Positions 7,137 through 14,770 are shown, counted from the stretch's first letter. The stretch is 16,318 nucleotides of DNA from Brevibacillus sp. (GCA_029240815.1 JARDZO010000109.1:1-16318), one strand, 5' to 3'. Notes: a model not told the origin generated them from the letters alone. Translations and numbers: made by a program.

Positions 7137-7919
7137 CTAGCGCACACGCGGCGCTCTTTTTTCGATAAACGCCTGGATGCCTTCCTGCGCTTGCTCCGTT
7201 TGAAATAACTCACCCAGATAGCGAGCCTCCAATACAAGTGCTTCTTGCAGCGGCAACTCCAATCCTTGGTCCACGCTCTTTTTGATTCGCACCAGAGCGG
7301 GAGCTGAATGCCGGGCTAGTTTGGCTGCCAGTTCACGAGCCGTACTCAAAGCCTTTCCCTGCGATACAACCCGATTGACCAAGCCAATCTGTTTGGCCTC
7401 CTCCGCTGACAGGTAATCCCCCGTAAACATCATTTCTTTGGCCTTTGCTTCTCCCACCAAGCGAGCCAGGCGCTGCGTCCCACCCGCTCCCGGTAAAATC
7501 CCCAGCTTGATTTCCGGCAGTCCGACCTGCACCTGTTCCTCTGCGATCCGAATGTCGCAAGCGAGGGCCAGCTCACACCCGCCGCCCAAGGCCACTCCGT
7601 TGATTGCCGCAATGACAGGTTTTTCGAGGAAATCCAGCTGATTGAATACTTCGTGCAGCCGTCTGGCAAAGGCTCGCCCAGCCTCTTCGCCTTTTCCCAA
7701 CAGCAGCGGAAACGATTTGATATCGCCCCCCGCCATGAACGCTTTCTCGCCGGAACCCGTGACGATCACAGCAGCTACTTCTTCGTCGGCTGCGATCTGC
7801 TGGATGACCTCTTCCAACTGATTGAGAACTTCAAGACTCAACACGTTGACTGGGGGATTTTCGATCCATACGACCGCAATCTTCTCTTCCTTTTGCCAGT
7901 AGACGAGCCGATCCTCCAT
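7137..7919 (-). CDS. Enoyl-CoA hydratase, classical crotonase type
   Basis: A 260-residue crotonase-fold protein. The oxyanion-hole segments are FMAGGDIKSF near 62-70 and ALGGGCELALACD at 110-122. Both catalytic glutamates of classical crotonase are present: Glu116 in GGCEL and Glu136 in GLPEI, 20 residues apart as in rat crotonase (144 and 164). The LGILPGAGGTQRL signature follows. It should hydrate 2-enoyl-CoA to (S)-3-hydroxyacyl-CoA in the cytoplasm. AAAGGAGGG lies about 8 nt before the start. It differs from the second crotonase-fold gene of the operon (11994-12779), which lacks the first glutamate, so the two probably act on different intermediates. Confidence 0.93.
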   Translation of the reverse strand: MEDRLVYWQKEEKIAVVWIENPPVNVLSLEVLNQLEEVIQQIAADEEVAAVIVTGSGEKAFMAGGDIKSFPLLLGKGEEAGRAFARRLHEVFNQLDFLEKPVIAAINGVALGGGCELALACDIRIAEEQVQVGLPEIKLGILPGAGGTQRLARLVGEAKAKEMMFTGDYLSAEEAKQIGLVNRVVSQGKALSTARELAAKLARHSAPALVRIKKSVDQGLELPLQEALVLEARYLGELFQTEQAQEGIQAFIEKRAPRVR

Positions 7920-7942
7920 GCATCTTTCCCTCCTTTTCCTAT

Positions 7943-9091
7943 CTACACGAGGCCGATCCGTTTGACCAAAATCTCATTCATGACTTCCGTCGTTCCGCCA
8001 CCGATGGCAGACAGACGAGCGTCCCGCCAATAGCGCTGGACAGGATATTCCATCATATAGCCGTTTCCTCCGTGAATTTGCAGGGCGGCATCGGTCACTT
8101 CGTTTACCATTTCTCCTGCCAATGCTTTTGCCATCGTCGTCTCCGTCAAGGCATCCTCGCCATTGGCATACAGATAGAGCGCATGATAGGTCAGGCTACG
8201 AGCACTCTCGATGGAAACGGCCATGTCGACCAGCTTGTGCCGGGTGACCTGAAACTGCAGGAGCGACTGGCCGAATTGCGTCCGCTCTCGCGCGTACTGC
8301 GTCGCCTGCTCCAATGCCAAATCTGCCAAGCCGACTGACAAAATCGCCAAGGTGATTCGCTCCCACTGAAAATTTTGCATGATGGCATAGAAGCCTTTGT
8401 TTTCTTCCCCTAGCAGATTCCTGGCAGGCACGCGCACATTGTCCAGGATCAGCTCAGCGGTGTCCGAGCTGCGCCAGCCTAGCTTCTTGATCTTTTTGCC
8501 GACCGAGTAACCCGGGGTAGACGTCTCTACGATAAACAGGCTGATGCCCCGATGGCTGGCTGCTGGGTCGGTCTTTGCCGCAATGACCACATAGTCTGCC
8601 CGCACGCCATTGGTAATGAACATCTTGCTCCCGTTCAATACGTAATGATCGCCTTCTCTTCTCGCCGTCGTCCGTAGCGATGCTACATCTGAGCCCGCAT
8701 CCGCCTCCGTGATCCCGAGCGCGGCGATCTTTTCGCCCCGAATGCCTGGCGAGAGATAGCGGCGCTTTTGTTCATCCGTTCCGAATCTCCATATAGGGGT
8801 CAGGGCAATCGCCGTTTGCGCAAAGATCCCAGCAGCCACACCGATCGAGCCGCATTTCGCCAACTCCTCCAGCATGACAGCATCCGCGATGAAATCTGCT
8901 CCACCACCGCCGTACGCTTCCGGAAACTTGATCCCCAGATAGCCGAGCTCGCCCATTCTGGCAAACAGCTCGCGGGGAAATTCCTCTGCCGCCTCCCATT
9001 GGTCGACGAATGGCGTGATTTCCTTTTTTACAAAATTTCGCACCGCCTTGCGCAGCATCTCGTGCTCGTCGTTGAAAATCCAGTGACTCAT
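7943..9091 (-). CDS. Acyl-CoA dehydrogenase, isovaleryl/AtuD-like active site
   Basis: A 382-residue FAD flavoprotein with the full acyl-CoA dehydrogenase layout: N-terminal helical domain, ALGITEADAGSDVA at about 124-137, FITNGVRADYVV near 158-169, and a C-terminal helical domain with RTQFG and ALQIHGGNGYMMEYP (336-350). The position that holds the catalytic Glu in short- and medium-chain enzymes (YEGT) reads GGGT (Gly365). Glu244 in WERITLA lies where isovaleryl-CoA and long-chain enzymes carry their base. This supports a branched-chain substrate oxidised at C2-C3. The start follows GGGGGGAG by 9 nt. It is a tandem paralogue of the next upstream gene, 33 bp away. Electrons would go to ETF, not encoded here. 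Confidence 0.93.
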   Translation of the reverse strand: MSHWIFNDEHEMLRKAVRNFVKKEITPFVDQWEAAEEFPRELFARMGELGYLGIKFPEAYGGGGADFIADAVMLEELAKCGSIGVAAGIFAQTAIALTPIWRFGTDEQKRRYLSPGIRGEKIAALGITEADAGSDVASLRTTARREGDHYVLNGSKMFITNGVRADYVVIAAKTDPAASHRGISLFIVETSTPGYSVGKKIKKLGWRSSDTAELILDNVRVPARNLLGEENKGFYAIMQNFQWERITLAILSVGLADLALEQATQYARERTQFGQSLLQFQVTRHKLVDMAVSIESARSLTYHALYLYANGEDALTETTMAKALAGEMVNEVTDAALQIHGGNGYMMEYPVQRYWRDARLSAIGGGTTEVMNEILVKRIGLV

Positions 9092-9124
9092 TGTTGTGTT
9101 CTCCCCCCTTTACCTGCGTAGTGG

Positions 9125-10273
9125 TTACAAGCCCATTTCCTTCGCGATGATCTCTTTCATGATCTCGTCCGTGCCACCGCCTATTCGGTACAACCGGGAA
9201 TCCCGCCACATGCGCTGGATCGGATTTTCCGCCATATAACCGCTCCCCCCGAAAATTTGCAGGGCACGATCCGTCACCCAGCAGGCCACACGCGTCGCTT
9301 CGAGCTTTGCCATGGAGATCTGCTTGGACAAGATCTCCCCCCGCGCAAAATGATAGGCTGTCGAGTAAGTCAGTTGACGAGCCGCTTCGATCCGAGTCGC
9401 CATACTCGCAAGCAGATGGCCGATGACCTGATGCTGCCCGATTGGCTTGCCAAACGTCTGCCGAGCTTTTGCGTAGTTCAACGCCAGCTCATACGCATGT
9501 TGTGCCATTCCGATCGCACCAGCAGCCGCGATCACCCGCTCCCCTTGCAGCTCCCACATGATGTGGTAAAAGCCTTTGCCCTCCTCACCCAAAAGCTGGG
9601 AATGCGGAACTCGGACATCCTGCAAAATAAGCTCCGCTGTATCTGACGAACGCATCCCGACCTTATCCAGCTTGCGGCTCACGGAAAATCCCGGGCGATC
9701 TGTCTCCACCAGAAACAGGCTGATTCCCTTGTACCCCTTCCCTGGTGACGTGCGTGTAACGAGCAGGACGAAATCGGCTCTCGGGCCGTTGGTAATAAAC
9801 GTCTTGCTTCCGTTGATCACCCATTCGTCTCCCTCTCGCACAGCCTTGGTCTCAATGGCCGCGACATCAGAGCCGTGATTCGGTTCCGTAATTCCCAGCG
9901 CCGCGAGCTTTTCACCGCGAAGCGCAGGCAGTAAAAAACGTTCTTGCTGCTCTCTGGTACCAAACTCCAAAATCGGAGGAGTCGCCATGCCAATCTGCAC
10001 GGATACGGCCATCGGAAAGCCGCCTGCCCCACAGCGAGACAGCTCCTCGGCCAATATCATCGACATGAAGGAATCGCCGCCCTGCCCACCAACCTCCTCC
10101 GGGTAACTGAGACCGAGCAGCCCCAGATCGCCCATGCGCTTCAGAATCTCCAGCGGAAATTCCCCTTTTTCCTCCCACTCATCGATATGTGGAGTGATCT
10201 CTTTCTCTACAAATTTGCGGATCATTTTGCGTACTTCCTCGTGCTCTTCCGTAAAAAAAGGATGCTTGGCCAC
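9125..10273 (-). CDS. Acyl-CoA dehydrogenase, isovaleryl/AtuD-like active site (second copy)
   Basis: A 382-residue acyl-CoA dehydrogenase starting at GTG 10273, with GGGGGG 6 nt upstream and 19 bp after the stop of the small AtuA-like gene. The longer frame to 10408 would overlap that gene. With this start the length is the same as the neighbouring copy. Motifs: ALGITEPNHGSDVA at 124-137, FITNGPRADFVLL near 159-171, RQTFGKPIGQHQ near 271-282, and ALQIFGGSGYMAENP near 337-351. The canonical Glu position is Gly366 (IGGGTDEIM), and Glu245 in GERVIAA takes the isovaleryl-type place. The paralogue pair may split substrates by chain length, as citronellyl-CoA and later intermediates would need (inference). 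Confidence 0.93.
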   Translation of the reverse strand: MAKHPFFTEEHEEVRKMIRKFVEKEITPHIDEWEEKGEFPLEILKRMGDLGLLGLSYPEEVGGQGGDSFMSMILAEELSRCGAGGFPMAVSVQIGMATPPILEFGTREQQERFLLPALRGEKLAALGITEPNHGSDVAAIETKAVREGDEWVINGSKTFITNGPRADFVLLVTRTSPGKGYKGISLFLVETDRPGFSVSRKLDKVGMRSSDTAELILQDVRVPHSQLLGEEGKGFYHIMWELQGERVIAAAGAIGMAQHAYELALNYAKARQTFGKPIGQHQVIGHLLASMATRIEAARQLTYSTAYHFARGEILSKQISMAKLEATRVACWVTDRALQIFGGSGYMAENPIQRMWRDSRLYRIGGGTDEIMKEIIAKEMGL

Positions 10274-10292
10274 GCGATTCCCCCCATTCCTC

Positions 10293-10625
10293 CTACCGTG
10301 CTTCCGCTTCTTCTGCCTCGATTTCCAGGCGCAACAGGTTGGCCCCAAAACATTTTCCCAGATTGTCCATCCGGATCGAGGTAGAACCACCGCCTGCCAG
10401 CGCCCCACGCAAAACGAAGTTCATCGCATGGATGTTCGGCATCAAATATCGCTCCACTTCACCCTCCACCAAACCGTGAAAGTGTTGTTTGACCCGCTCG
10501 GCTGTCACTTCCCTGACTACTGCCTCGTACCATTCCGGGGTCGATGCAAACAGGCCAATGTTGACGGTATTTCCTTTGTCCCCAGACCGAGCTAACGCTA
10601 CATCCCGCAGCTGCACTCTTCCCAT
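10293..10625 (-). CDS. AtuA-associated small (ferredoxin-fold-like) protein
   Basis: A 110-residue cytoplasmic protein of the AtuA-associated small-domain family. It has the N-terminal motif ALARSGDKGNTVNIGLF at about 10-26, then YLMPNIHAMNFVLRGALAGGGS near 60-81. In longer AtuA proteins a region of this kind follows the DUF1446 part; here it is a separate gene. Its ATG begins at the very next base after the TAG of the AtuA-family gene (stop 10628-10626, start 10625), with GGAGGTGGAG ahead of it, which implies coupled translation and probably a 1:1 complex. Function is unknown. A second copy is paired with the second AtuA gene at the left edge of the window. Confidence 0.88.
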   Translation of the reverse strand: MGRVQLRDVALARSGDKGNTVNIGLFASTPEWYEAVVREVTAERVKQHFHGLVEGEVERYLMPNIHAMNFVLRGALAGGGSTSIRMDNLGKCFGANLLRLEIEAEEAEAR

Positions 10626-11993
10626 CTACTCCACCTCCAACAAGCTCACTTGGACACCGCTCTCCACGACTTTTCTCGGAATGAGACAAGACCACATGCC
10701 AAAAAGCTCGCGCGGGGCAGTCATTCCCCCTATTCCGCTCATGGTCGGCGGGCCGCTCAACGCCAAGGGAGGAAACAGTCTGGGGAATCGGGCAGCCTCC
10801 TCTTTTTTCGGGGTACGCACTGCCATTCGCAAATACACTTCATTGAGATTTTCCTCTGGGAGAGTCGAGAGTGGTCCGTGAAGCGAATTGTAGCCCAGAT
10901 ACTCCGTCTGCACCTCCTCGTACTGCCATCCCAGGCGTTCGAGCTGTTTACGCACGATCCGGTCCGCTGCTTGTGCTTTCTCCAGCGCATTTGGCCAGGA
11001 ATAGCCTGCCATCGCCTGACCGACATATCCATCGGGGTAACCCATTACTACCTTGAGCGTATCGGGACACGGCTTTCCTCTTGCTCCACTGACACGGACG
11101 CGATGAGGTCCTGCCTCCTCCAGCAAGACCTGCGTCATATCCAATATGACATCGGGAGTCAAATACGCCGCTGGATCATGGATTTCGTACAGCATTTGTT
11201 CCTTTACCGTCGCCTTCGAGACGAGTCCACCCGTCCCTTCTGCCTTCGTGATCACAAACTCCCCGTTCTCCCCCACTTCTGAAATGGGGAATCCGAGCCG
11301 ATCCATGTCCTCCACCGCTTGCCAATCTCCGCTAAAGTTCCCCCCGGTCACCTGCCCTGAGCACTCCATCAGATGGCCCATAAGGATGCCTTGGGCAAGC
11401 CGGTCCCAGTCGTCTTTTTCCCAGCCAAACTCATAAATGAGTGGAGCGAGGAACTGAGCCGAATCCGTAGTACGTCCGGTAATGACGATGTCTGCGCCTT
11501 GTCTTAGCGCCTCCACGATCGGCCACGCTCCCAAATAGGCATTGGCGAAGCTGATCCGCGGTAACACATCGTCGATCGGTCGGCCATCCTCCATATGGGA
11601 GAGAGACATGCCTTGTTCTCGCCATTGCGACAAACGTTCCAGGATGTCATCACCCGTAACCACCGCTACCTTGAGACCTTTTATCCCCAGCTCAGCTATG
11701 ATTCGCAGCACCTCCTGTTGCGCACCGAGCGGGTTGGTCCCCCCTGCATTGGTCAAGATTTTGATGCCCTTTTCCTTGACGTACGGCAAGAGCACTGGCA
11801 TGGACTGGGAGATGTCTCGCGTGTACCCTTTCGTCGGGTCTTTTTTGCGGTCCTTTTGCAAAATCGCCAGCGTCAGCTCTGCCAAACAGTCAAAGCACAG
11901 ATAGTCGAGATTTCCCCGTTGAACGCTCTCGACAGCTGGTACGATGGAGTCTCCGTAAAAGCCTTGTGCAGCTCCGATCCGAACGGTTTTCAT
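10626..11993 (-). CDS. AtuA-family protein (DUF1446, acyclic terpene utilization type)
   Basis: A 455-residue AtuA/DUF1446 protein. Signatures are RIGAAQGFYGDSIVPA at the N-terminus, LDYLCFDCLAELTLA near 29-43, GIKILTNAGGTNPLGA near 76-91, and VTGDDILERL. The C-terminal half has GTGGLVSKATVKEQMLYE and AYLTPDVILD, both with counterparts in the paralogue at 121-1437. No catalytic mechanism is established for the family; atuA is required in the Pseudomonas acyclic terpene pathway. Start and upstream stop abut exactly (TAG-ATG at 11996-11991), with GGGAGGGG ahead of the start. It lies among carboxylase, hydratase and dehydrogenase genes, so a role on a carboxylated or hydrated acyl-CoA intermediate is likely (inference). 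Confidence 0.92.
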   Translation of the reverse strand: MKTVRIGAAQGFYGDSIVPAVESVQRGNLDYLCFDCLAELTLAILQKDRKKDPTKGYTRDISQSMPVLLPYVKEKGIKILTNAGGTNPLGAQQEVLRIIAELGIKGLKVAVVTGDDILERLSQWREQGMSLSHMEDGRPIDDVLPRISFANAYLGAWPIVEALRQGADIVITGRTTDSAQFLAPLIYEFGWEKDDWDRLAQGILMGHLMECSGQVTGGNFSGDWQAVEDMDRLGFPISEVGENGEFVITKAEGTGGLVSKATVKEQMLYEIHDPAAYLTPDVILDMTQVLLEEAGPHRVRVSGARGKPCPDTLKVVMGYPDGYVGQAMAGYSWPNALEKAQAADRIVRKQLERLGWQYEEVQTEYLGYNSLHGPLSTLPEENLNEVYLRMAVRTPKKEEAARFPRLFPPLALSGPPTMSGIGGMTAPRELFGMWSCLIPRKVVESGVQVSLLEVE

Positions 11994-12779
11994 CTACTTC
12001 CCCTCCCACACAGGCGCTCTTTTCTCTAAAAATGCCGTGGCACCCTCTCGCAGATCATGGCTCGCAAAGGAGACGAGACGCAGCGTATTGAGATGGGCAA
12101 ACGACGTGAGCAAGTCGGTCTGCTCCGTGGAGCGGAAAGCCTCGATTCCGAGCTTTACCGCCAGCGGACTGTAGGAGGCTACCTGCTTAGCCAGTTGCCA
12201 CGTCTCTTCTTCCAGTCGATCGGAGGTGGTGACTCGGTGAACCAGACCGAGCTCCATCGCCTTTTGGGCTGAAAGGATGTCAGCCGTGAGCATCATCTCC
12301 ATGGCTTTTCTCTCTCCCACCGCTCTGCGTATCCAGGGCATAATGACGAACGGGATCAATCCGAGCCGCAATTCCGTCGTCCCGAATTTCGCTTGATCGG
12401 AAGTGATAGCGAGATGGCACATCGCGACCAGCCCGCAGCCGCCGCCCAGAGCCGAGCCGTTTACCGAGGCTATCATCGGTGTCCGAATGGTCGCTCCCAG
12501 CTCAAACAGGCGCGTACTCTCCTTCCCCTCCCAGTACAACTGCGGGACGCTTTTCGTGAAATTCTCCTTGAACTCATTCATATTTCCTCCAGCGCAAAAG
12601 GTCGAGCCATTCCCTGTGAGGATGATTACCTTTACTTGCTCATCCTGATCCGCCGCTTCGATGGCCGCGATCAATTCGTTCGTCAGCTGGGTCGTCAGCG
12701 GATTGCGCATCTCGGGGAGATTCAGCGTAATTTTCGCGATCGCCTCCTGCACCTCATACAAGACGGTTTGGGTGTCCAT
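11994..12779 (-). CDS. Crotonase-family hydratase, AtuE/LiuC-like (glutaconyl-CoA type)
   Basis: A 261-residue crotonase-fold protein. The oxyanion-hole segments FCAGGNMNEF (near 61-70) and ALGGGCGL (110-117) are kept. The residue matching catalytic Glu144 of rat crotonase is Gly116, while the second glutamate is present as Glu136 in TTELRLGLIP. The LIPFVIMPWIRRAVGERKA stretch recalls LiuC/AtuE enzymes, which hydrate methylglutaconyl-CoA or isohexenylglutaconyl-CoA after the carboxylase step. Its place directly after the carboxylase beta gene fits that role. TAGGAGG, overlapping the carboxylase stop, lies 8 nt before the ATG. A non-hydratase crotonase activity is possible given the missing glutamate. 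Confidence 0.88.
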   Translation of the reverse strand: MDTQTVLYEVQEAIAKITLNLPEMRNPLTTQLTNELIAAIEAADQDEQVKVIILTGNGSTFCAGGNMNEFKENFTKSVPQLYWEGKESTRLFELGATIRTPMIASVNGSALGGGCGLVAMCHLAITSDQAKFGTTELRLGLIPFVIMPWIRRAVGERKAMEMMLTADILSAQKAMELGLVHRVTTSDRLEEETWQLAKQVASYSPLAVKLGIEAFRSTEQTDLLTSFAHLNTLRLVSFASHDLREGATAFLEKRAPVWEGK

Positions 12780-12791
12780 AACAAGTACCTC

Positions 12792-14321
12792 CTACACGGG
12801 ATGGATGGGATTGCGTTTCGGATAGACGACGGGCTCCTTGTTCTCATACATCCTGAAGCGGGCGATGACGTCTGATCTCAGTCTTTCATAAGGGATCAGG
12901 CCGTCGATAACCAGCTCTGAGCCGAGGCGGTATATGTCGATATCCTCTGCATACTCCTGGCGTTTTTCCGCAATAAAGGCAGCTCGATCCTCCTCGGGCA
13001 GCTGCATGATTTTGTTGTAGTAGACGGCATTAATCGCGGCTTCGGGTCCCATCACAGCGATCGAAGCACTAGGCAAGGCGATTGTCGCGTCGGTCCCAAA
13101 GGCTGGACCGGCCATGGCGTAGAGACCAGCCCCATAGCATTTGCGCACGATCACTGACAGCTTGGGAACGGTCGCCTCTGATACAGCAGACAGCATCTTG
13201 GCTCCATGACGGATGATGCCTTGTCGCTCTACCTGCGAGCCGATCATGAATCCAGGGACATCGCTCAAAAACAACAAAGGGATTTGAAAGGCATTGCACA
13301 GCCAGATGAATCGCGCGCCCTTGTCAGCAGAGTCGACGAACAGCGTGCCGCCTTTTACCTTGGACTGGTTCGCTACGATGCCGACTACCTTTCCACCCAT
13401 CCGTGCCAGTCCGGTAATAAACTCCTGCGCCCACAGCTTTTTCACTTCAAACCAGGAGTCCTGGTCGATGATCTGCATGATCAGTTCCTTCATATCAAAG
13501 GGGACATTCTGATTTTCCGGAATGATTTCCGCCAAAGGACGTCCCGTTACTGGCTCGCGCTTTTCGCTGGCTTGCGGTTTTTGCGTCCAGTTTTGCGGCA
13601 TGTAGCTGAGATATCGCTTGCATTCGGCTATCGCCTCTTCTTCGGATTGCACCAGCACATCGCCCAATCCGCTCACACTGCAATGCATCCGCGCTCCGCC
13701 CATATTTTCCATCGTTGTTTTCTCGCCGATCGCCATTTCCACCATTCTTGGCGATCCCAGATAAGCACTCGCGTTTTTCTCCACCATGATCGTCAAATCG
13801 CAAAACGCCGGTATGTAGGCCGAGCCTGCTGGCGAAGGCCCAAACAAGATGCATATCTGCGGCACGATCCCTGAGAGCTGCACCTGATTGTAAAACAGCC
13901 GCCCACCGTGTCTACGCCCTGGGAACATTTCGATCTGATCGGTAATACGTCCCCCGGCAGAATCGATCAAGTAGAGAATTGGCACTTTCAGCTCCAGCGC
14001 CTTTTCCTGCATCCGAATCTGCTTTTCCACGGTGCGCTTTCCAAAAGAACCTGCCTTCACCGTCGAGTCGGACGCCATAAAGCAGACTGGCCTGCCGTCA
14101 ATCGTCGCCATACCTGTCACCGTGGCATCTGCTGGGAGATCGGGGGCTGATGCATTGGCAAACAGTCCGTCCTCCACGATGGAGTCCGGGTCAAACAACA
14201 GCTCCAGCCTTTTGCGAACGAACATTTTATCTTGCGCTTCCAAATTTTGATGGTATTTGGCATCCCCGCCCTGTTTGATTCGCTCGATTTCATCCTTTAG
14301 CTTCTGATTGGGATTGTGCAT
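12792..14321 (-). CDS. Acyl-CoA carboxylase beta (carboxyltransferase) subunit
   Basis: A 509-residue biotin-dependent carboxyltransferase of the propionyl/methylcrotonyl/geranyl-CoA carboxylase beta family (PccB, LiuB, AtuC, Bacillus YngE). It has two crotonase-like domains. The first holds LIDSAGGRI near 115-123, GPSPAGSAYIPAFCD near 160-174 and GGARMHCSVSG near 207-217; the second holds DVPGFMIGS near 362-370, RHGAKM and GAGLYAMAGPAFGTD near 400-414. It moves CO2 from carboxybiotin on the small carrier protein (4787-5002) to an acyl-CoA. The start at 14321 has AAGGAGG 7 nt upstream; the longer frame to 14435 runs back across the promoter. It is the first gene of the operon. Substrate is unproven; context favours a 3-methyl-2-enoyl-CoA. 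Confidence 0.93.
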   Translation of the reverse strand: MHNPNQKLKDEIERIKQGGDAKYHQNLEAQDKMFVRKRLELLFDPDSIVEDGLFANASAPDLPADATVTGMATIDGRPVCFMASDSTVKAGSFGKRTVEKQIRMQEKALELKVPILYLIDSAGGRITDQIEMFPGRRHGGRLFYNQVQLSGIVPQICILFGPSPAGSAYIPAFCDLTIMVEKNASAYLGSPRMVEMAIGEKTTMENMGGARMHCSVSGLGDVLVQSEEEAIAECKRYLSYMPQNWTQKPQASEKREPVTGRPLAEIIPENQNVPFDMKELIMQIIDQDSWFEVKKLWAQEFITGLARMGGKVVGIVANQSKVKGGTLFVDSADKGARFIWLCNAFQIPLLFLSDVPGFMIGSQVERQGIIRHGAKMLSAVSEATVPKLSVIVRKCYGAGLYAMAGPAFGTDATIALPSASIAVMGPEAAINAVYYNKIMQLPEEDRAAFIAEKRQEYAEDIDIYRLGSELVIDGLIPYERLRSDVIARFRMYENKEPVVYPKRNPIHPV

Positions 14322-14357
14322 GGGAGATCCTCCTTTTCGTTCTTCGCTCCCTATCGT

Positions 14358-14373
14358 TGCAAAACATATGCCA
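14358..14373 (-). promoter_or_regulatory. Predicted sigma-54 (-24/-12) promoter of the ten-gene operon
   Basis: The minus strand reads TGGCATATGTTTTGCA, nearly identical to the consensus TGGCACGNNNNTTGCA with correct GG-GC spacing. The start site would be near 14347, about 26 nt before the carboxylase ATG at 14321. It is the only convincing promoter I see ahead of the operon. Confidence 0.8.
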
Positions 14374-14384
14374 AAGGTCCCTCC

Positions 14385-14418
14385 TAAATAAAAAGCTCCT
14401 ATGGCTTCGCATAGGAGC
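14385..14418 (-). terminator. Intrinsic terminator just upstream of the operon promoter
   Basis: Arms 14395-14403 (GCTCCTATG) and 14410-14418 (CATAGGAGC) form a perfect 9-bp stem with a 6-nt loop. TTTTTATTTA follows on the minus strand. It ends 12-20 bp before the -24 element and would block read-through from the right. Confidence 0.7.
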
Positions 14419-14422
14419 GGTG

Positions 14423-14483
14423 ACTGTACGCACAAATGTTAGCAGGTTCGCACAACTGTACGGATACCTTTACACCTGTATGG
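14423..14483. repeat. Helically phased CTGTAYG direct repeats, possible activator site
   Basis: CTGTACG at 14424-14430, CTGTACG at 14456-14462 and CTGTATG at 14476-14482 lie 32 and 20 bp apart, close to three and two helical turns. They sit 50-110 bp upstream of the -24 element at 14372, so they could bind an enhancer-binding protein. They do not resemble the TTTAGAAT site at 2915-2944. Confidence 0.4.
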
Positions 14484-14503
14484 AATGATTCATGGCGTAT
14501 ATG

Positions 14504-14537
14504 AAAAACCGTCAGGCATGCCTGACGGTCCTTTTTT
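14504..14537. terminator. Bidirectional terminator (22-bp palindrome)
   Basis: ACCGTCAGG-CATG-CCTGACGGT (14508-14529) is a perfect palindrome with 9-bp arms. CCTTTTTT follows on the plus strand and TTTTT on the minus strand. On the minus strand it would end the transcript coming from the methionine aminopeptidase region. Confidence 0.75.
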
Positions 14538-14770
14538 GGCTGCGGTGGTCGTTCGGGGAATCGCAAAAAACGGCTTCGCACGGCGCTCCGACCGGGAATA
14601 TACTTCTCTATCGTTAGCTAGCTATTAAGCCCAGATTTCTATGGATGCTCACCCGAAGATGGTTGATGGTGGAGCAGTACGCCCTTCGAAGCACAAGCTA
14701 TTTGGAGAATAAGTTTTTTCCCCTTGAATATCCACAGAATATAGGCGGCTAGAAACCTCAAAAGCTCGCA
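14538..14770. other. Intergenic stretch with no gene recognised
   Basis: No reading frame here has a credible binding site or family match on either strand. Together with 14322-14537 and 14771-14862 it makes a gene-free region of about 540 bp. A CGGAGCGC-type motif occurs inverted at 14580-14590 and again in the loop of the inverted repeat at 14771-14817. Confidence 0.5.

Noticed and set aside
13206..13874. Long plus-strand open frame (222 codons) opposite the carboxylase beta gene
   Set aside because: Shadow of a strongly conserved gene on the other strand; no binding site and low-complexity His/Arg-rich translation.
14322..14435. Upstream extension of the carboxylase beta gene
   Set aside because: It would run through the sigma-54 promoter and the terminator; the ATG at 14321 has AAGGAGG at ideal spacing.
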